Assembly: GCA_903904495.1 (NCBI GenBank)
Contig: CAIVCU010000029.1
Location: 1 to 15,253 of the forward strand
Source of the DNA: an uncultured Chlorobiaceae bacterium
GTDB lineage: Bacteria > Bacteroidota > Chlorobiia > Chlorobiales > Chlorobiaceae
Reading direction: 5' to 3'
Length of the DNA: 15,253 nucleotides
In this document: positions 8,501 through 13,888 of the stretch, in pieces
Numbering within the stretch: the first letter of the stretch is position 1
Layout: each line of letters starts with the position of its first letter
The notes under the pieces: generated by a model
The model's database searches: none
What the model was told of the DNA's origin: nothing
What the model saw: only the letters and a program-made list of their open reading frames with translations
Program-made: the position numbers and the translations under genes

Positions 8501-9510
8501 AGAGCATTGATGAGGATATTTCCACCGGTTGGGAATCTGCCGGTATCCCAGGAACCTGCATCGATGAGGTTATTAACTGTCGCGCTGATTTCAGGAGCGG
8601 TGATTTTGCCTGTGTTTATCATTGTACCGGCAGCACTTGCGTCAATCTTGTTTCCGGCCTCGATACTTCCACTGTTGACGATTGTTCCGGATTCGATCAT
8701 GACGTTGCCGTTCCGTTCTGTGATAGTGCCGGCATGCACTTTGCCGCTGTTGTTTACTGCTGTGGCCAGAAGTACATCGGCGGCTGTCGCACTCATTATT
8801 ACCATGCCGCCACTGGTTTCAATGACTCCGCTGTTCGTTATCTGAGCGTTATAGGTTGCCTTGTCTACCTTTATTGCAACAAGACCGTCAGGATCGAAGT
8901 TGAGAGTGATATCCTCACCAACAGCTATTCCTGCCAAACCTCTGGATGTCATCATGCTGCCGGAGTTCTCGACAGTGTTGCCGAGAAGTGCAATGAAACC
9001 ACCGTTGATCTTTCCCTGATTAACTATCGGGCCTGCATGGCCATCCTTAAACAGCGTGTATTTTTCTGTAAGGAAATCACTGTCCTTTATGGCGAGCGTT
9101 GATGCTATCAGTCCGCCAACGTTCACGCTTGCTCCTGTACCAAAAAGCACCCCGTTCGGGTTCACAAGAAAAATCTGTCCGTTTGCATTCAGGGTACCGA
9201 AGATTTCGGAAGGATTGTTGCCCAGGACCCGATTGAGCAGTGTGGATTGGTTTGTCGGTTGGGTAATCATTACGGATTCACCTTTGGCGATACCGAAGGA
9301 GATCCAGTTGATGATTGCCCTGTCGCTTTCCTGAACGATTTGCATGTCAGAGAAAGACGGTTTACTGATGGTCGCTTTGCCGGCAGCCAGTTGTCCGTTG
9401 ATGGGTAACGCAAGAGCTTTTACTCCCGTCAGCAATGACAGCGTTACAACAGAATTGGTAAACCAGCTGTTCCTGGCCATGTTCCAACAAAGGCGATAAG
9501 CTGTGTTCAT
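2557..9510 (-). CDS. Giant TpsA exoprotein / filamentous haemagglutinin-like adhesin, 2317 residues
   Basis: Predicted surface or secreted adhesin exported by the TpsB next to it. Residues 1-34 form a long signal peptide with an ESPR-like start (MNTAYRLCWN..W) and an ALA cleavage site. Residues ~37-290 are the TPS/haemagg_act domain, with NQST at 87-90, LNRV at 92-95 and NPNG at 117-120. Beta-helix-like sequence runs to about 510 (LLLDPRNITID). Residues ~535-1288 are a tandem repeat block with NYVV..YWDN, AGAVTWG and NSLIGS..ND motifs. More FHA-like sequence spans 1300-1535. Residues ~1539-2037 are MBG-type repeats (SKTYG..DP..TW; GTY.I..G.L.NSNY.I). A YDG-type domain (NYDGGTSLTG) spans ~2038-2119. 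A low-complexity Asn/Ser/Thr linker leads to a C-terminal Ig/cadherin-like domain (SIPSWMSFDQ..VLSGTPP) at ~2235-2317. No LPXTG or other anchor is seen. No strong ribosome binding site precedes the ATG; the signal peptide fit decides this start. Ligand unknown. Confidence 0.93.
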   Translation of the reverse strand: MNTAYRLCWNMARNSWFTNSVVTLSLLTGVKALALPINGQLAAGKATISKPSFSDMQIVQESDRAIINWISFGIAKGESVMITQPTNQSTLLNRVLGNNPSEIFGTLNANGQIFLVNPNGVLFGTGASVNVGGLIASTLAIKDSDFLTEKYTLFKDGHAGPIVNQGKINGGFIALLGNTVENSGSMMTSRGLAGIAVGEDITLNFDPDGLVAIKVDKATYNAQITNSGVIETSGGMVIMSATAADVLLATAVNNSGKVHAGTITERNGNVMIESGTIVNSGSIEAGNKIDASAAGTMINTGKITAPEISATVNNLIDAGSWDTGRFPTGGNILINALGSIEQTLTSHINADGDNGGNISITAGKSLYLSGAFSACGTAFQGGEIRITAPETLLAGTTVKTDGQSGGGQIYIGGGWQGNDISLANAMSTKVTSSSTIHANALENGNGGKVVLWSNQSTSFAGAIEAKGGINSGNGGEVEVSSHEQLSFEGNVITAAPKGQNGLLLLDPRNITIDANPTAKTFYLISLPDTDPVAGNQHGSGKIFELANGNILVASPSDDFVAIDAGAVRLYKPDGTLLSVLSGSTANDMVGLNVNLLTGNNNAVTSTTNWSNAGQANAGAVTWIDGTSGISGNVTVMNSLVGSSANDSVGCVITVLTNSNYVVSSPHWNNNSGAASWGYGTTLGSRLTGTISSVNSLIGSSPNDGIGSHVTALKNGNYVTSSGSWDKVNTDNSLITDAGAVTWGDGFMGTTGTVSAANSLIGSTKNDFVGSNDVGSNNVTALTNGNYVVSSGYWDNGKAINAGAVSWGDGQGGTIGAVSADNSLVGSKSSNQVGWGSEAITVLTNGNYVVVSGLWDNGTATNAGAVTWGSGIGGTVGIVSAANSLVGSNKNDYAGSDSAASNNVTALTNGNYVVNSKYWDNGTVADAGATTWGNGLGGTVGTISSGNSLTGSLPNDGISSRVTALSNGHYVVGSPNWSNGAGAATWGTGDSGGIRLTGTISADNSLIGATPGDKIGSSITALTNSHYVVASPSWNNGAGAVTWCNGESGGIRLTGTISVENSLIGSSANDGIGSSITALTNGNYVASSGYWDRINSDNSVVTDAGAVTWGNGHGGTTGIVSGSNSLIGLSKNDYAGSDDSRANNVVALMNGNYVVSSKYWDNNTAVNAGAVTWGCGLGGTVGAISTANSLFGLKTGNQVGSVTVTPNGNYVVTSLLWDNGSATNAGAVTFGDGAGGTVGAVSSFNSFAGSAKEDQVGSGGITPLTVGNMNGCFAVSSPAWLNNTGRVDIFTSVPVAQQYSSNPGSDNTFTPDKITTLLNSGDNVILKANNDITVNSSILSSSHGINSGDLTLNAGRSILLNANISINSGKLSLVANDTRDNGVVDAFRTPGSAVITMGAGSSINTGNGIINIELRDGAGNTNRENGDITLRDIKAGTISAVNNGFTTGSGIALASGTLAANASSGSSIVLSGKKFDNSAGGLLSTSGSARWIVYSDNPGVTAKGGLTSDFRHYNANFSSYAPGDASESGNGFIYSSAPGAISVSTTLTGGTASSTYGTTPTATFGYTLAGSDNEDTIGNIGLTGTMILTGVPSTTSNAGTYTISYGGGFSSSIGLTFTAGSGITYTVDKRAINISANARSKTYGNGDQTLSWLAETRTGNRGLMPGDSFSGALGRTAGENIGTYAINQGSLNNSNYTISYTGSNLTINPRPITLSASATGRIYGETDPELAVDITSGSLGSETVSDKLSDITGTLTRQSGNSAGSYDITFGSGTKAGNYAITFASDNNAFSITQRPIIISADDKSKTYSISDPKLTWEAESKSNGRGRLYGDSFTGTLGRTAGENVADYEITQGSLDNSNYAITFIGANLTIIPRHITLHASSKSKIYGEPDPDLSVSITSGTLGSVTVNDELSDITGTLARQAGNSVGSYDIALGSGTKAGNYAITFAADNNAFSITQRPIIISADTKSKVYGESDPTLTWQPNTTGIGRGLITGDCFSGSLERTDGENAGTYTINEGTLENSNYKISFYDAKLTIEKRMLTLSAIKNYDGGTSLTGFVTLGNLAGSETLNYTGATSKYKEASSNATNYINAITLQDGKGLKENYKLPTLNIANAPVTINASGGEPSTDTTNNNGGSLTDNNHSGAVDAATNAISTIHNQQQQAIYDFCNVSLSNESVRKTMVINSAPEIATQDLLINSHGKWKTAQSSLSNKSDSSSTAHDLSAVTTISAHEPAMAFFILPIPQGTFRHNNPDAVVSIEVHLVNGSSIPSWMSFDQSQKVLSGTPPEEAKGEYQVEFTAKDQFGGEARTVLVVNIG
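3396..4626 (-). repeat. MBG-type repeats in TpsA with an exact 495-bp period
   Basis: Two alternating module types form a 165-residue pair. Module starts (the Arg of KR/PR/QR) are at 4626, 4386, 4131, 3891, 3636 and 3396. Every like-with-like distance (4626-4131-3636 and 4386-3891-3396) is exactly 495 bases. Type one has SKTYG..DP.LTW, a GRG/GD.F.G.L.RT.GEN..Y stretch and NSNY. Type two has SKIYGE.DP.L.V, SDITGTL.RQ.GN..GSYDI and GTKAGNYAITFA. The YDG domain starts in the same register at 3396. A more divergent MBG-like domain precedes the block up to about 4895. Confidence 0.85.
5700..7536 (-). repeat. Tandem protein repeat in TpsA, ten well-formed units with a six-unit super-period
   Basis: Units starting at the N/H-YV codon begin at 7536, 7365, 7158, 6975, 6783, 6609, 6438, 6267, 6060 and 5889 on the minus strand, so they are 57, 69, 61, 64, 58, 57, 57, 69 and 57 residues long. 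A divergent unit before (from ~7715, preceded by a still weaker one to ~7910) and a partial one after (to ~5647) extend the block. The consensus is NYVVSS.YWDNG, then AGAVTWG.G.GGT.G.VS..NSLIGS..ND..GS and .VTALTNG. Units 2-5 match units 8-11 in order, at a shift of 1086-1098 bases. Both copies of the 69-residue unit carry an insert of about a dozen residues around TDNS/SDNS. From memory such repeats may be catalogued as DUF5650; their fold is probably beta, but this is inference. Confidence 0.88.
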
Positions 9511-9533
9511 CGAAATGACGGTTAGGATTCAGG

Positions 9534-9811
9534 TCAGACCGTATTTTTTATACGGCTTAAAAAGAATTCATCAGAATCAGGCTTTATAAAGTGCGTCTGA
9601 CAGGCCACGCCGGCCTGCTCGAAATCAATGTTCGCCTTGCATGAGGGAAAATTGATATACTGATTACCCTGCAGATACCAATAGAAGTCTTTAACTGTAT
9701 GCGCCATCTTTTTGCTGTTCTCTGGATGGTTATGTGCCTGCTTGAGGTAATCGGTTTTAAAGGTGAAAGCGCAGGTAATTGTTTTTCTATGTTATGGTTT
9801 TGGTTTGTCAT
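9534..9811 (-). pseudogene. Small gene of unknown function, apparently broken by one base in an A-run
   Basis: A frame of protein-like composition ends at 9534 with FFLSRIKNTV. It is intact from an ATG at 9707 (57 residues, MAHTVKDFYWYLQG...), but sensible sequence continues upstream (ITCAFTFKTDYLKQAHNHPE) to a stop. A different frame starts with ATG at 9811 (MTNQNHNIEK). The two frames meet at a run of five A on the minus strand (plus-strand T5 at 9782-9786). One extra A would join them into a single protein of about 92 residues. It lies only 23 bases upstream of tpsA on the same strand and could be the first gene of that operon. I do not recognise the family. Alternatives are a sequencing error, a true pseudogene, -1 slippage at the AAA codon, or chance. 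Confidence 0.45.
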
Positions 9812-9844
9812 AATGGCAAGTATTACTTCAATTACTATGTTATC

Positions 9845-9865
9845 TTTACGTTATAAATACGTAAA
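9845..9865. promoter_or_regulatory. Perfect inverted repeat, candidate operator upstream of the tps locus
   Basis: Seven-base arms TTTACGT (9845-9851) and ACGTAAA (9859-9865) flank an AT-only spacer TATAAAT. The site is 34 bases upstream of the ATG at 9811 on the minus strand, inside an AT-rich stretch that would hold the promoter of the small gene, tpsA and tpsB. The size and symmetry fit a dimeric repressor or activator. No factor can be named. The region also holds -10-like TATAA sequence overlapping the spacer. Confidence 0.45.
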
Positions 9866-9909
9866 TTCTATGTATTAACAAAGAAAAACAAGTAATATTA
9901 TTGGTATTT

Positions 9910-10383
9910 ATGAGAAGAACGATTTTATATGGTGATGAGGGTAGAAGTGAGATTGGTGAAACGGTGGTCGTTGAAGGTAATGTTTCTATTCTGCATGAGG
10001 TGACGCTTGGCGGTACAGGAAAGGAAAGCGGTGATCGTCATCCTAAGGTGAAAAAATCAATGATGATTGGTGCCGGTGCCAAGATTCTGGGTAATGTTGT
10101 GATAGGAGAAGGAGCGAAAGTAGGGGCGGGTAGTGTGGTACTTGACGATGTACCGCCACATTACACTGTTGTCGGGGTTCCTGCCCAGATTGTAGGTAAA
10201 ACTGAGGTGCCTGAGCCTTCTCTTGATATGAACCAGCGAGTGTTGTCCCTGCCAGAAAAGAAGGCCCTTCAAAGGGTTAGGCTCGAAACGTGTTGCGGAT
10301 GGTTTCCCTATAAATGTTTAGTCTTTGCAGAATTTCATCCAGATGATCGCCACCGAGCTTTTCAAGCAATGCATTGGCGATGA
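9910..10383 (+). pseudogene. cysE: Serine O-acetyltransferase remnant (C-terminal left-handed beta-helix of CysE)
   Basis: From about base 9951 the product matches the end of CysE very well: IGET, then VSILHEVTLGGTGK and SGDRHPKV (which keeps the His of the RHPK motif), hexapeptide turns MIGAGAKILGNVVIGEGAKVGAGSVVL, then PPHYTVVGVPAQIVGK and LDMNQ. A complete CysE has about 260-270 residues. The helical N-terminal half, the first hexapeptide turns and the catalytic DH-x-TG motif that should stand just before IGET are all missing, replaced by unrelated MRRTILYGDEGRSE. The natural stop is also gone: after LDMNQ the frame runs on about 40 residues into antisense aroC before stopping at 10383. 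It is therefore a 5'-truncated remnant, unlikely to acetylate serine. Another complete copy elsewhere would be expected. Confidence 0.82.
10252..10276 (-). terminator. Weak terminator-like hairpin after aroC
   Basis: On the minus strand, directly after the aroC stop, CCCTT-TG-AAGGG (10265-10276) is followed by T-rich TTCTTTTC. The stem is short with a tight loop, so it may be only a pause site. Confidence 0.3.
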
Positions 10384-11470
10384 CAGGGGCAACGACCGCT
10401 TCGACTACCACACCAGCAGCTGGGACTGCGCAGGTGTCACTCCTTTCGAAACGTGAAAGAGTCGGCTGCAGGGTTTCAATATCGAATGACAGCAGTGGAG
10501 AGACCAGCGAGGAAATAGGTTTCATTGCTGCCCGAAGATGAATGATCTGTCCGCTCGACATGCTCCCTTCGAGTCCGCCAGCCCTGTTGGTTTTTCTTGA
10601 AATTCCATTTTCCATATCAAGGTGTAATTCATCGTGCACCTGTGAACCGGGTTTTCTTGCATTGTCAAAGGCGCTTCCTATTTCAACTCCCTTGATGGCC
10701 TGAATTGAGATTACTGCACCTGCTAGTGCAGCATCAAGACGCCTGTCGTGCTGCACATAACTTCCGAAGCCAGGCGGTACTCCGGTGATAAATATTTCTA
10801 TGATTCCACCCAGAGTGTCACCATTTTCTTTCGCTGCATCAATCGCTGCCAGAGCTGCGGCTTCGGTGGTTTTTTCGAGCATGCGGACTGGTGAAAGGTC
10901 AGCATGTTTTGAAACAGTTTCCGCACCTTTGCTGAGCAGTTTGGCAAGCTGAAGATCGGGCAAAGGTTCCGCTGCGGGTCCGATAGCCGAAATATAGCTG
11001 CCGATTTCGATGCCGAGAGCTTTGAGAAACATTTTTGACAGTGTTCCTGCAGCCACCCGTGCAGCAGTTTCCCGTGCTGAGGAACGCTCGATAACAGGAC
11101 GAATATCGTCAAAGCCGTACTTTATCCGTCCTGCAAGGTCGGCATGGCCGGGCCTTGGAATGCTGATTTTCGTTATTTCCTCATCAGGTTTCTCAAACTG
11201 GGCCATGGTTGTTGTCCAGTTTTCCCAGTCGCGGTTTCTAATGACCAGTGCGATTGGTGAACCGATTGTTTTGCCGAAGCGGATGCCAGAGAGCACCTCA
11301 GCCTTGTCGGTCTCGATTTTCATGCGCCCTCCTCGTCCATGTCCTTGCTGGCGGCGGGCTAACTGGACATTGATCTCGCCGGAGTTTATGGGAACTCCAG
11401 CCGGCATCCCTTCCACTATTGCCGAAAGGGCAGGTCCATGGGACTCTCCTGCGGTAAAGTATCGTATCAT
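10277..11470 (-). CDS. aroC: Chorismate synthase
   Basis: Converts 5-enolpyruvylshikimate-3-phosphate to chorismate using reduced FMN, the last step of the shikimate pathway. It thus supplies aromatic amino acids, folate and quinones in the cytoplasm. The 397-residue length suits the long bacterial form. Signatures visible are GESHG at 8-12 with the conserved His11, the RRQQGHGRGGRMKIE segment at 39-53 with the FMN/substrate-binding arginines, GSPIALVIRNRDW at 70-82, RPGHADL at 106-112 with conserved His109, RSSARETAARVAAG at about 129-142, and near the C-terminus RAGGLEGSMSSGQ and RFERSDTCAVPAAGVV. It follows hemB by 83 bases on the same strand, but a hairpin stands between them. Its 3' end overlaps the cysE remnant on the other strand. 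Confidence 0.98.
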   Translation of the reverse strand: MIRYFTAGESHGPALSAIVEGMPAGVPINSGEINVQLARRQQGHGRGGRMKIETDKAEVLSGIRFGKTIGSPIALVIRNRDWENWTTTMAQFEKPDEEITKISIPRPGHADLAGRIKYGFDDIRPVIERSSARETAARVAAGTLSKMFLKALGIEIGSYISAIGPAAEPLPDLQLAKLLSKGAETVSKHADLSPVRMLEKTTEAAALAAIDAAKENGDTLGGIIEIFITGVPPGFGSYVQHDRRLDAALAGAVISIQAIKGVEIGSAFDNARKPGSQVHDELHLDMENGISRKTNRAGGLEGSMSSGQIIHLRAAMKPISSLVSPLLSFDIETLQPTLSRFERSDTCAVPAAGVVVEAVVAPVIANALLEKLGGDHLDEILQRLNIYRETIRNTFRA

Positions 11471-11483
11471 GGCTTCAAACAGT

Positions 11484-11525
11484 AAAATGCCCGGCTGTTT
11501 TCTGAACGTACAACCGGGCTTTTTC
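11484..11525. terminator. Bidirectional terminator-like hairpin between hemB and aroC
   Basis: GCCCGGCTG (11489-11497) pairs with CAACCGGGC (11511-11519) around a 13-base loop. Read on the minus strand all nine pairs form, with one G-U, followed by ATTTT. On the plus strand one pair is a mismatch, but a T5 tract follows. Its position 18 bases before the aroC ATG means hemB transcripts would end or attenuate here. Confidence 0.6.
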
Positions 11526-11553
11526 TAGTGGGTTATTCTTTTTTCAAAGAGGT

Positions 11554-12540
11554 TCAGCGAAGTATTTTCGCAGCTTCTTTTGCATAGTAAGTAAAAATAA
11601 GGTCACCACCGGCACGTTTCATACAAAGCAGTGATTCCATCATGACGCGTGCTTCATCAATCCATCCGCGCTGGGCGGCTGCCTTGACCATGGAATATTC
11701 ACCGGATACATGATAAATCGCCACCGGAACATCAAAGCGCTCTTTAGTGCGATAGACAATGTCGAGATAGGCAAGGCCGGGTTTTACCATAACAATGTCA
11801 GCTCCCTCCATGATGTCAAGTTCGATCTCTTTCATGGCCTCGTCTGTATTGCCGGGATCCATCTGATATGTTTTTTTATCACCGAACTGTGGTGCTGAGT
11901 GCAGTGCGTCACGGAACGGGCCGTAAAAACTTGATGCATATTTAGCGGCGTAGGAGAGTATACCAACATCGGAGAAGCCGGCATCGTCAAGTGATTCGCG
12001 AATGGCACCGATACGGCCGTCCATCATGTCGCTCGGGGAGACGAAATCAGCTCCTGCATTAGCATGGGAGATGGCCATTTTACAGAGCACCTCAACGGTT
12101 TCGTCATTGAGGATAATGCCATCTTTTACCAGACCGTCATGGCCGAACGGAGTGAAGGGGTCAAGTGCCACATCGGTCATGATGCAGAGATCAGGAACCT
12201 TGGCCTTGATAGCTCGGATTGCCTCCTGGATGATACCGTTATCATTGTATGATTCACTGCCGTCTTCAGTTTTCTTTTCTGGAATACCGAACAGGTCGAT
12301 AGACTGTATACCAAGATCCCAGAGCTCTTTGCACTCTTTTACAGCATTGTCGATAGAGTAGCGGAAGCTTCCAGGCATTGAAGATACCTCTTCAACGATG
12401 TTGGTTCCCGGGCAGACAAAGAGCGGATAGACAAGATCATTGACCGTCAGGATATTTTCCTGTACAAGGTTTCTGATCGCGGCAGATTTACGGAGTCTTC
12501 GGGGACGCTGGACAATATTGAGTAAATCGAGCTGGCTCAT
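11554..12540 (-). CDS. hemB: Delta-aminolevulinic acid dehydratase (porphobilinogen synthase), Asp-rich metal-site type
   Basis: Condenses two 5-aminolevulinate molecules to porphobilinogen, an early step of haem and bacteriochlorophyll synthesis. The 328 residues form one TIM-barrel domain of normal length. The Schiff-base lysines are visible at K200 (SYAAKYASSFYGPFRDA) and K253 (IVMVKPGLAYLD). Other signatures are YPLFV at 38-42, HANAGADFVSPSDMMDGR at 159-176 and YQMDPGN at 225-231. The metal segment at 123-136, DVALDPFTPFGHDG, has aspartates where zinc-dependent enzymes have cysteines (DVCLCEYTSHGHCG). This is the magnesium-type, plant/Chlorobium-like version. The start ATG gives the usual family N-terminus, and no clear Shine-Dalgarno precedes it. 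It is the promoter-proximal gene of a hemB-aroC pair. Confidence 0.98.
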   Translation of the reverse strand: MSQLDLLNIVQRPRRLRKSAAIRNLVQENILTVNDLVYPLFVCPGTNIVEEVSSMPGSFRYSIDNAVKECKELWDLGIQSIDLFGIPEKKTEDGSESYNDNGIIQEAIRAIKAKVPDLCIMTDVALDPFTPFGHDGLVKDGIILNDETVEVLCKMAISHANAGADFVSPSDMMDGRIGAIRESLDDAGFSDVGILSYAAKYASSFYGPFRDALHSAPQFGDKKTYQMDPGNTDEAMKEIELDIMEGADIVMVKPGLAYLDIVYRTKERFDVPVAIYHVSGEYSMVKAAAQRGWIDEARVMMESLLCMKRAGGDLIFTYYAKEAAKILR

Positions 12541-12904
12541 AGATGAAGACGAATTAGGGTTTTAAAAAGCCAAAAATACGAAAATCCCGAAACTTCCCGA
12601 AGTATTGCAGGAACAAATATCCTCATTAGTATCATCAGTTTCACGGGAGACACTTTTTAGTTTTCATATCCTTGCATTTTTTGTCGGAATAAGAGTGAGT
12701 TTTTGGAAAAAAACAAAAAATCAGGTCATAACAGTGTTACAAATAGGACAGGTTCTCTCTAAAATTATTGCTATTAAACTATATTGAAAGTATCACTAGC
12801 CCTCTTTTACGTTTAAATTTTTTTCCGCAAAGCGGTACTTATTTACACAACAAGGGTAAATTAGCAGTGTTTAGTTTATTAAACTGTGTTTTTTGAGTAG
12901 TAAT
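12541..12904. other. Divergent intergenic region between hemB and the afsA-like operon
   Basis: This AT-rich gap must hold the hemB promoter (minus) and the promoter of the afsA-like operon (plus). No gene is credible in it; a 60-codon open frame at 12605-12787 has no family character. Near the hemB end, TCCCGAA occurs at 12585-12591 and 12595-12601, ten bases apart on one helical face. At 12806-12812 there is TTTACGT, the same half-site as the operator at 9845. At 12825-12835, CCGC-AAA-GCGG is a small perfect hairpin that follows rather than precedes a T-run, so it is not a terminator for the plus strand. An inverted repeat at 12873-12885 is listed separately. I see no convincing -35/-10 pair. 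Confidence 0.5.
12873..12885. promoter_or_regulatory. Inverted repeat just before the afsA-like gene
   Basis: AGTTTA-T-TAAACT is a perfect palindrome with a one-base centre, ending 19 bases before the ATG at 12905. T6 at 12889-12894 follows three bases later. It may be an operator for local regulation or a weak AT-rich hairpin acting in the leader. No regulator gene is present in the window. Confidence 0.35.
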
Positions 12905-13888
12905 ATGTTAAAGCAATCACTAACCCGTTCTCTATTACATACAACCGTTCCCCCTTCACCGATAACTCGACTGCCAATACAGAGAACGTTCAGGCTGCCA
13001 AGAAGGGATTATGGAATTCTTACACTCAATCCGGGCAGAAAGTCGTTTACATTGCTATTCAATGGAGATAGACTTCCTTCGCAGGTTGATGTTCCTCAGA
13101 CGGTTATTGTTTCCTCCGTTGATGAGGTTGCCCACTTTCTTTTGCTTCTCGGTGAAACATGTGAGATCTATATCTCTCCTGAGTATCGTCAGGTCAATCC
13201 TCATGTATATGCAGAGGTCAGAACGCTTTCTTATCCTGTGAGTAGCAAAGACGCTTCATTTGATATAGAGACTGCTGCCGGTCTGATGAAAAAGCTGCCA
13301 CTCGACTTTAAAAATCTGATAAAAAGTCCGCTTGCCGTAACGCTTGATGATCAAATTCCTGGTCCTATAGATAAAAAATACGTGCATAAAAAAAACGATT
13401 CCAATGTATTGATTTCAGAGGTGTTAGCTTCAGGACGGATGCTCTATTTCAACATGTTTAATGAAACTGATGAACTGACATTCGATCACACTTCGGACCA
13501 CGTTCAGGGGATGCTCCTGCTTGAGGCGCTGAGACAGACCGCAATTGCTACTGCGCACATACAGGGGTTATCTTTTGATGGTGGACTTGCACTATTGAAC
13601 TACAACACTAATTTCTTTCATTACCTTGAATCCAGCGCTCCCATTATTCTTAGGTCCTACAGTGCCTTTACTGCTGATGAGACAAGTGAAGACAAGGATG
13701 CATCTATCTATATTCAGGTGATGCAGTGGGGAAAGGTGTGTGCTGATGCCACATTGAAAGCATTTGCTTTCATGAGTAGCCAACGGTATCTGCATCAGAG
13801 AGAACGGGTTGAAAAAATAGCAACAAGAAACAAACTGCAGTTCGCAACAAAAGTCAGCAGAATTCTTGAAGCAGAGCCATCACTATGA
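12905..13888 (+). CDS. AfsA-type (A-factor biosynthesis) hot-dog domain protein
   Basis: The C-terminal half carries one AfsA hot-dog domain. Numbered from a TTG four codons upstream of this start, it runs from YVHKKNDSNVLISEV at about 163-177 through HTSDHVQGMLLLEALRQTAIATAH at about 199-222 to FFHYLESSAPIIL and YIQVMQWGKVCADATLKAF at about 273-291. The DH..GMLLLEA.RQ motif with its Glu and Arg is the family's active-site-like signature. Streptomyces AfsA/ScbA condense a beta-ketoacyl thioester with dihydroxyacetone phosphate to start gamma-butyrolactone signals. Those proteins have two hot-dog repeats. Here the first ~160 residues do not show a second DH/EA.RQ motif and are unassigned. I chose the ATG at 12905 because GAGTAG lies just before it and the TTG at 12893 has nothing similar. 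It overlaps the next gene by ATGA, so the two are coupled. Catalysis and product are inference. Confidence 0.8.
   Translation: MLKQSLTRSLLHTTVPPSPITRLPIQRTFRLPRRDYGILTLNPGRKSFTLLFNGDRLPSQVDVPQTVIVSSVDEVAHFLLLLGETCEIYISPEYRQVNPHVYAEVRTLSYPVSSKDASFDIETAAGLMKKLPLDFKNLIKSPLAVTLDDQIPGPIDKKYVHKKNDSNVLISEVLASGRMLYFNMFNETDELTFDHTSDHVQGMLLLEALRQTAIATAHIQGLSFDGGLALLNYNTNFFHYLESSAPIILRSYSAFTADETSEDKDASIYIQVMQWGKVCADATLKAFAFMSSQRYLHQRERVEKIATRNKLQFATKVSRILEAEPSL

Noticed and set aside
8429..8845. 138-codon hydrophobic plus-strand frame resembling a membrane protein
   Set aside because: Antisense of the TPS/beta-helix part of tpsA; its hydrophobicity follows from Asn/Gly/Ser-rich codons read backwards.
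11010..11528. 172-codon open frame on the plus strand
   Set aside because: It lies antisense to aroC, whose frame is clearly coding; the translation has no family character.
12605..12787. 60-codon plus-strand frame between hemB and the afsA-like gene
   Set aside because: No ribosome binding site, no family character, and AT-rich intergenic composition.
12815..12835. T-run followed by CCGC-AAA-GCGG as a terminator
   Set aside because: The T-run precedes the stem on the plus strand, and an A-run follows it on the minus strand, so it has the wrong layout for an intrinsic terminator on either strand.
12893..12904. TTG start four codons upstream for the AfsA-like protein
   Set aside because: No Shine-Dalgarno before it, and it lies in the T6 tract; the ATG at 12905 has GAGTAG at suitable distance.
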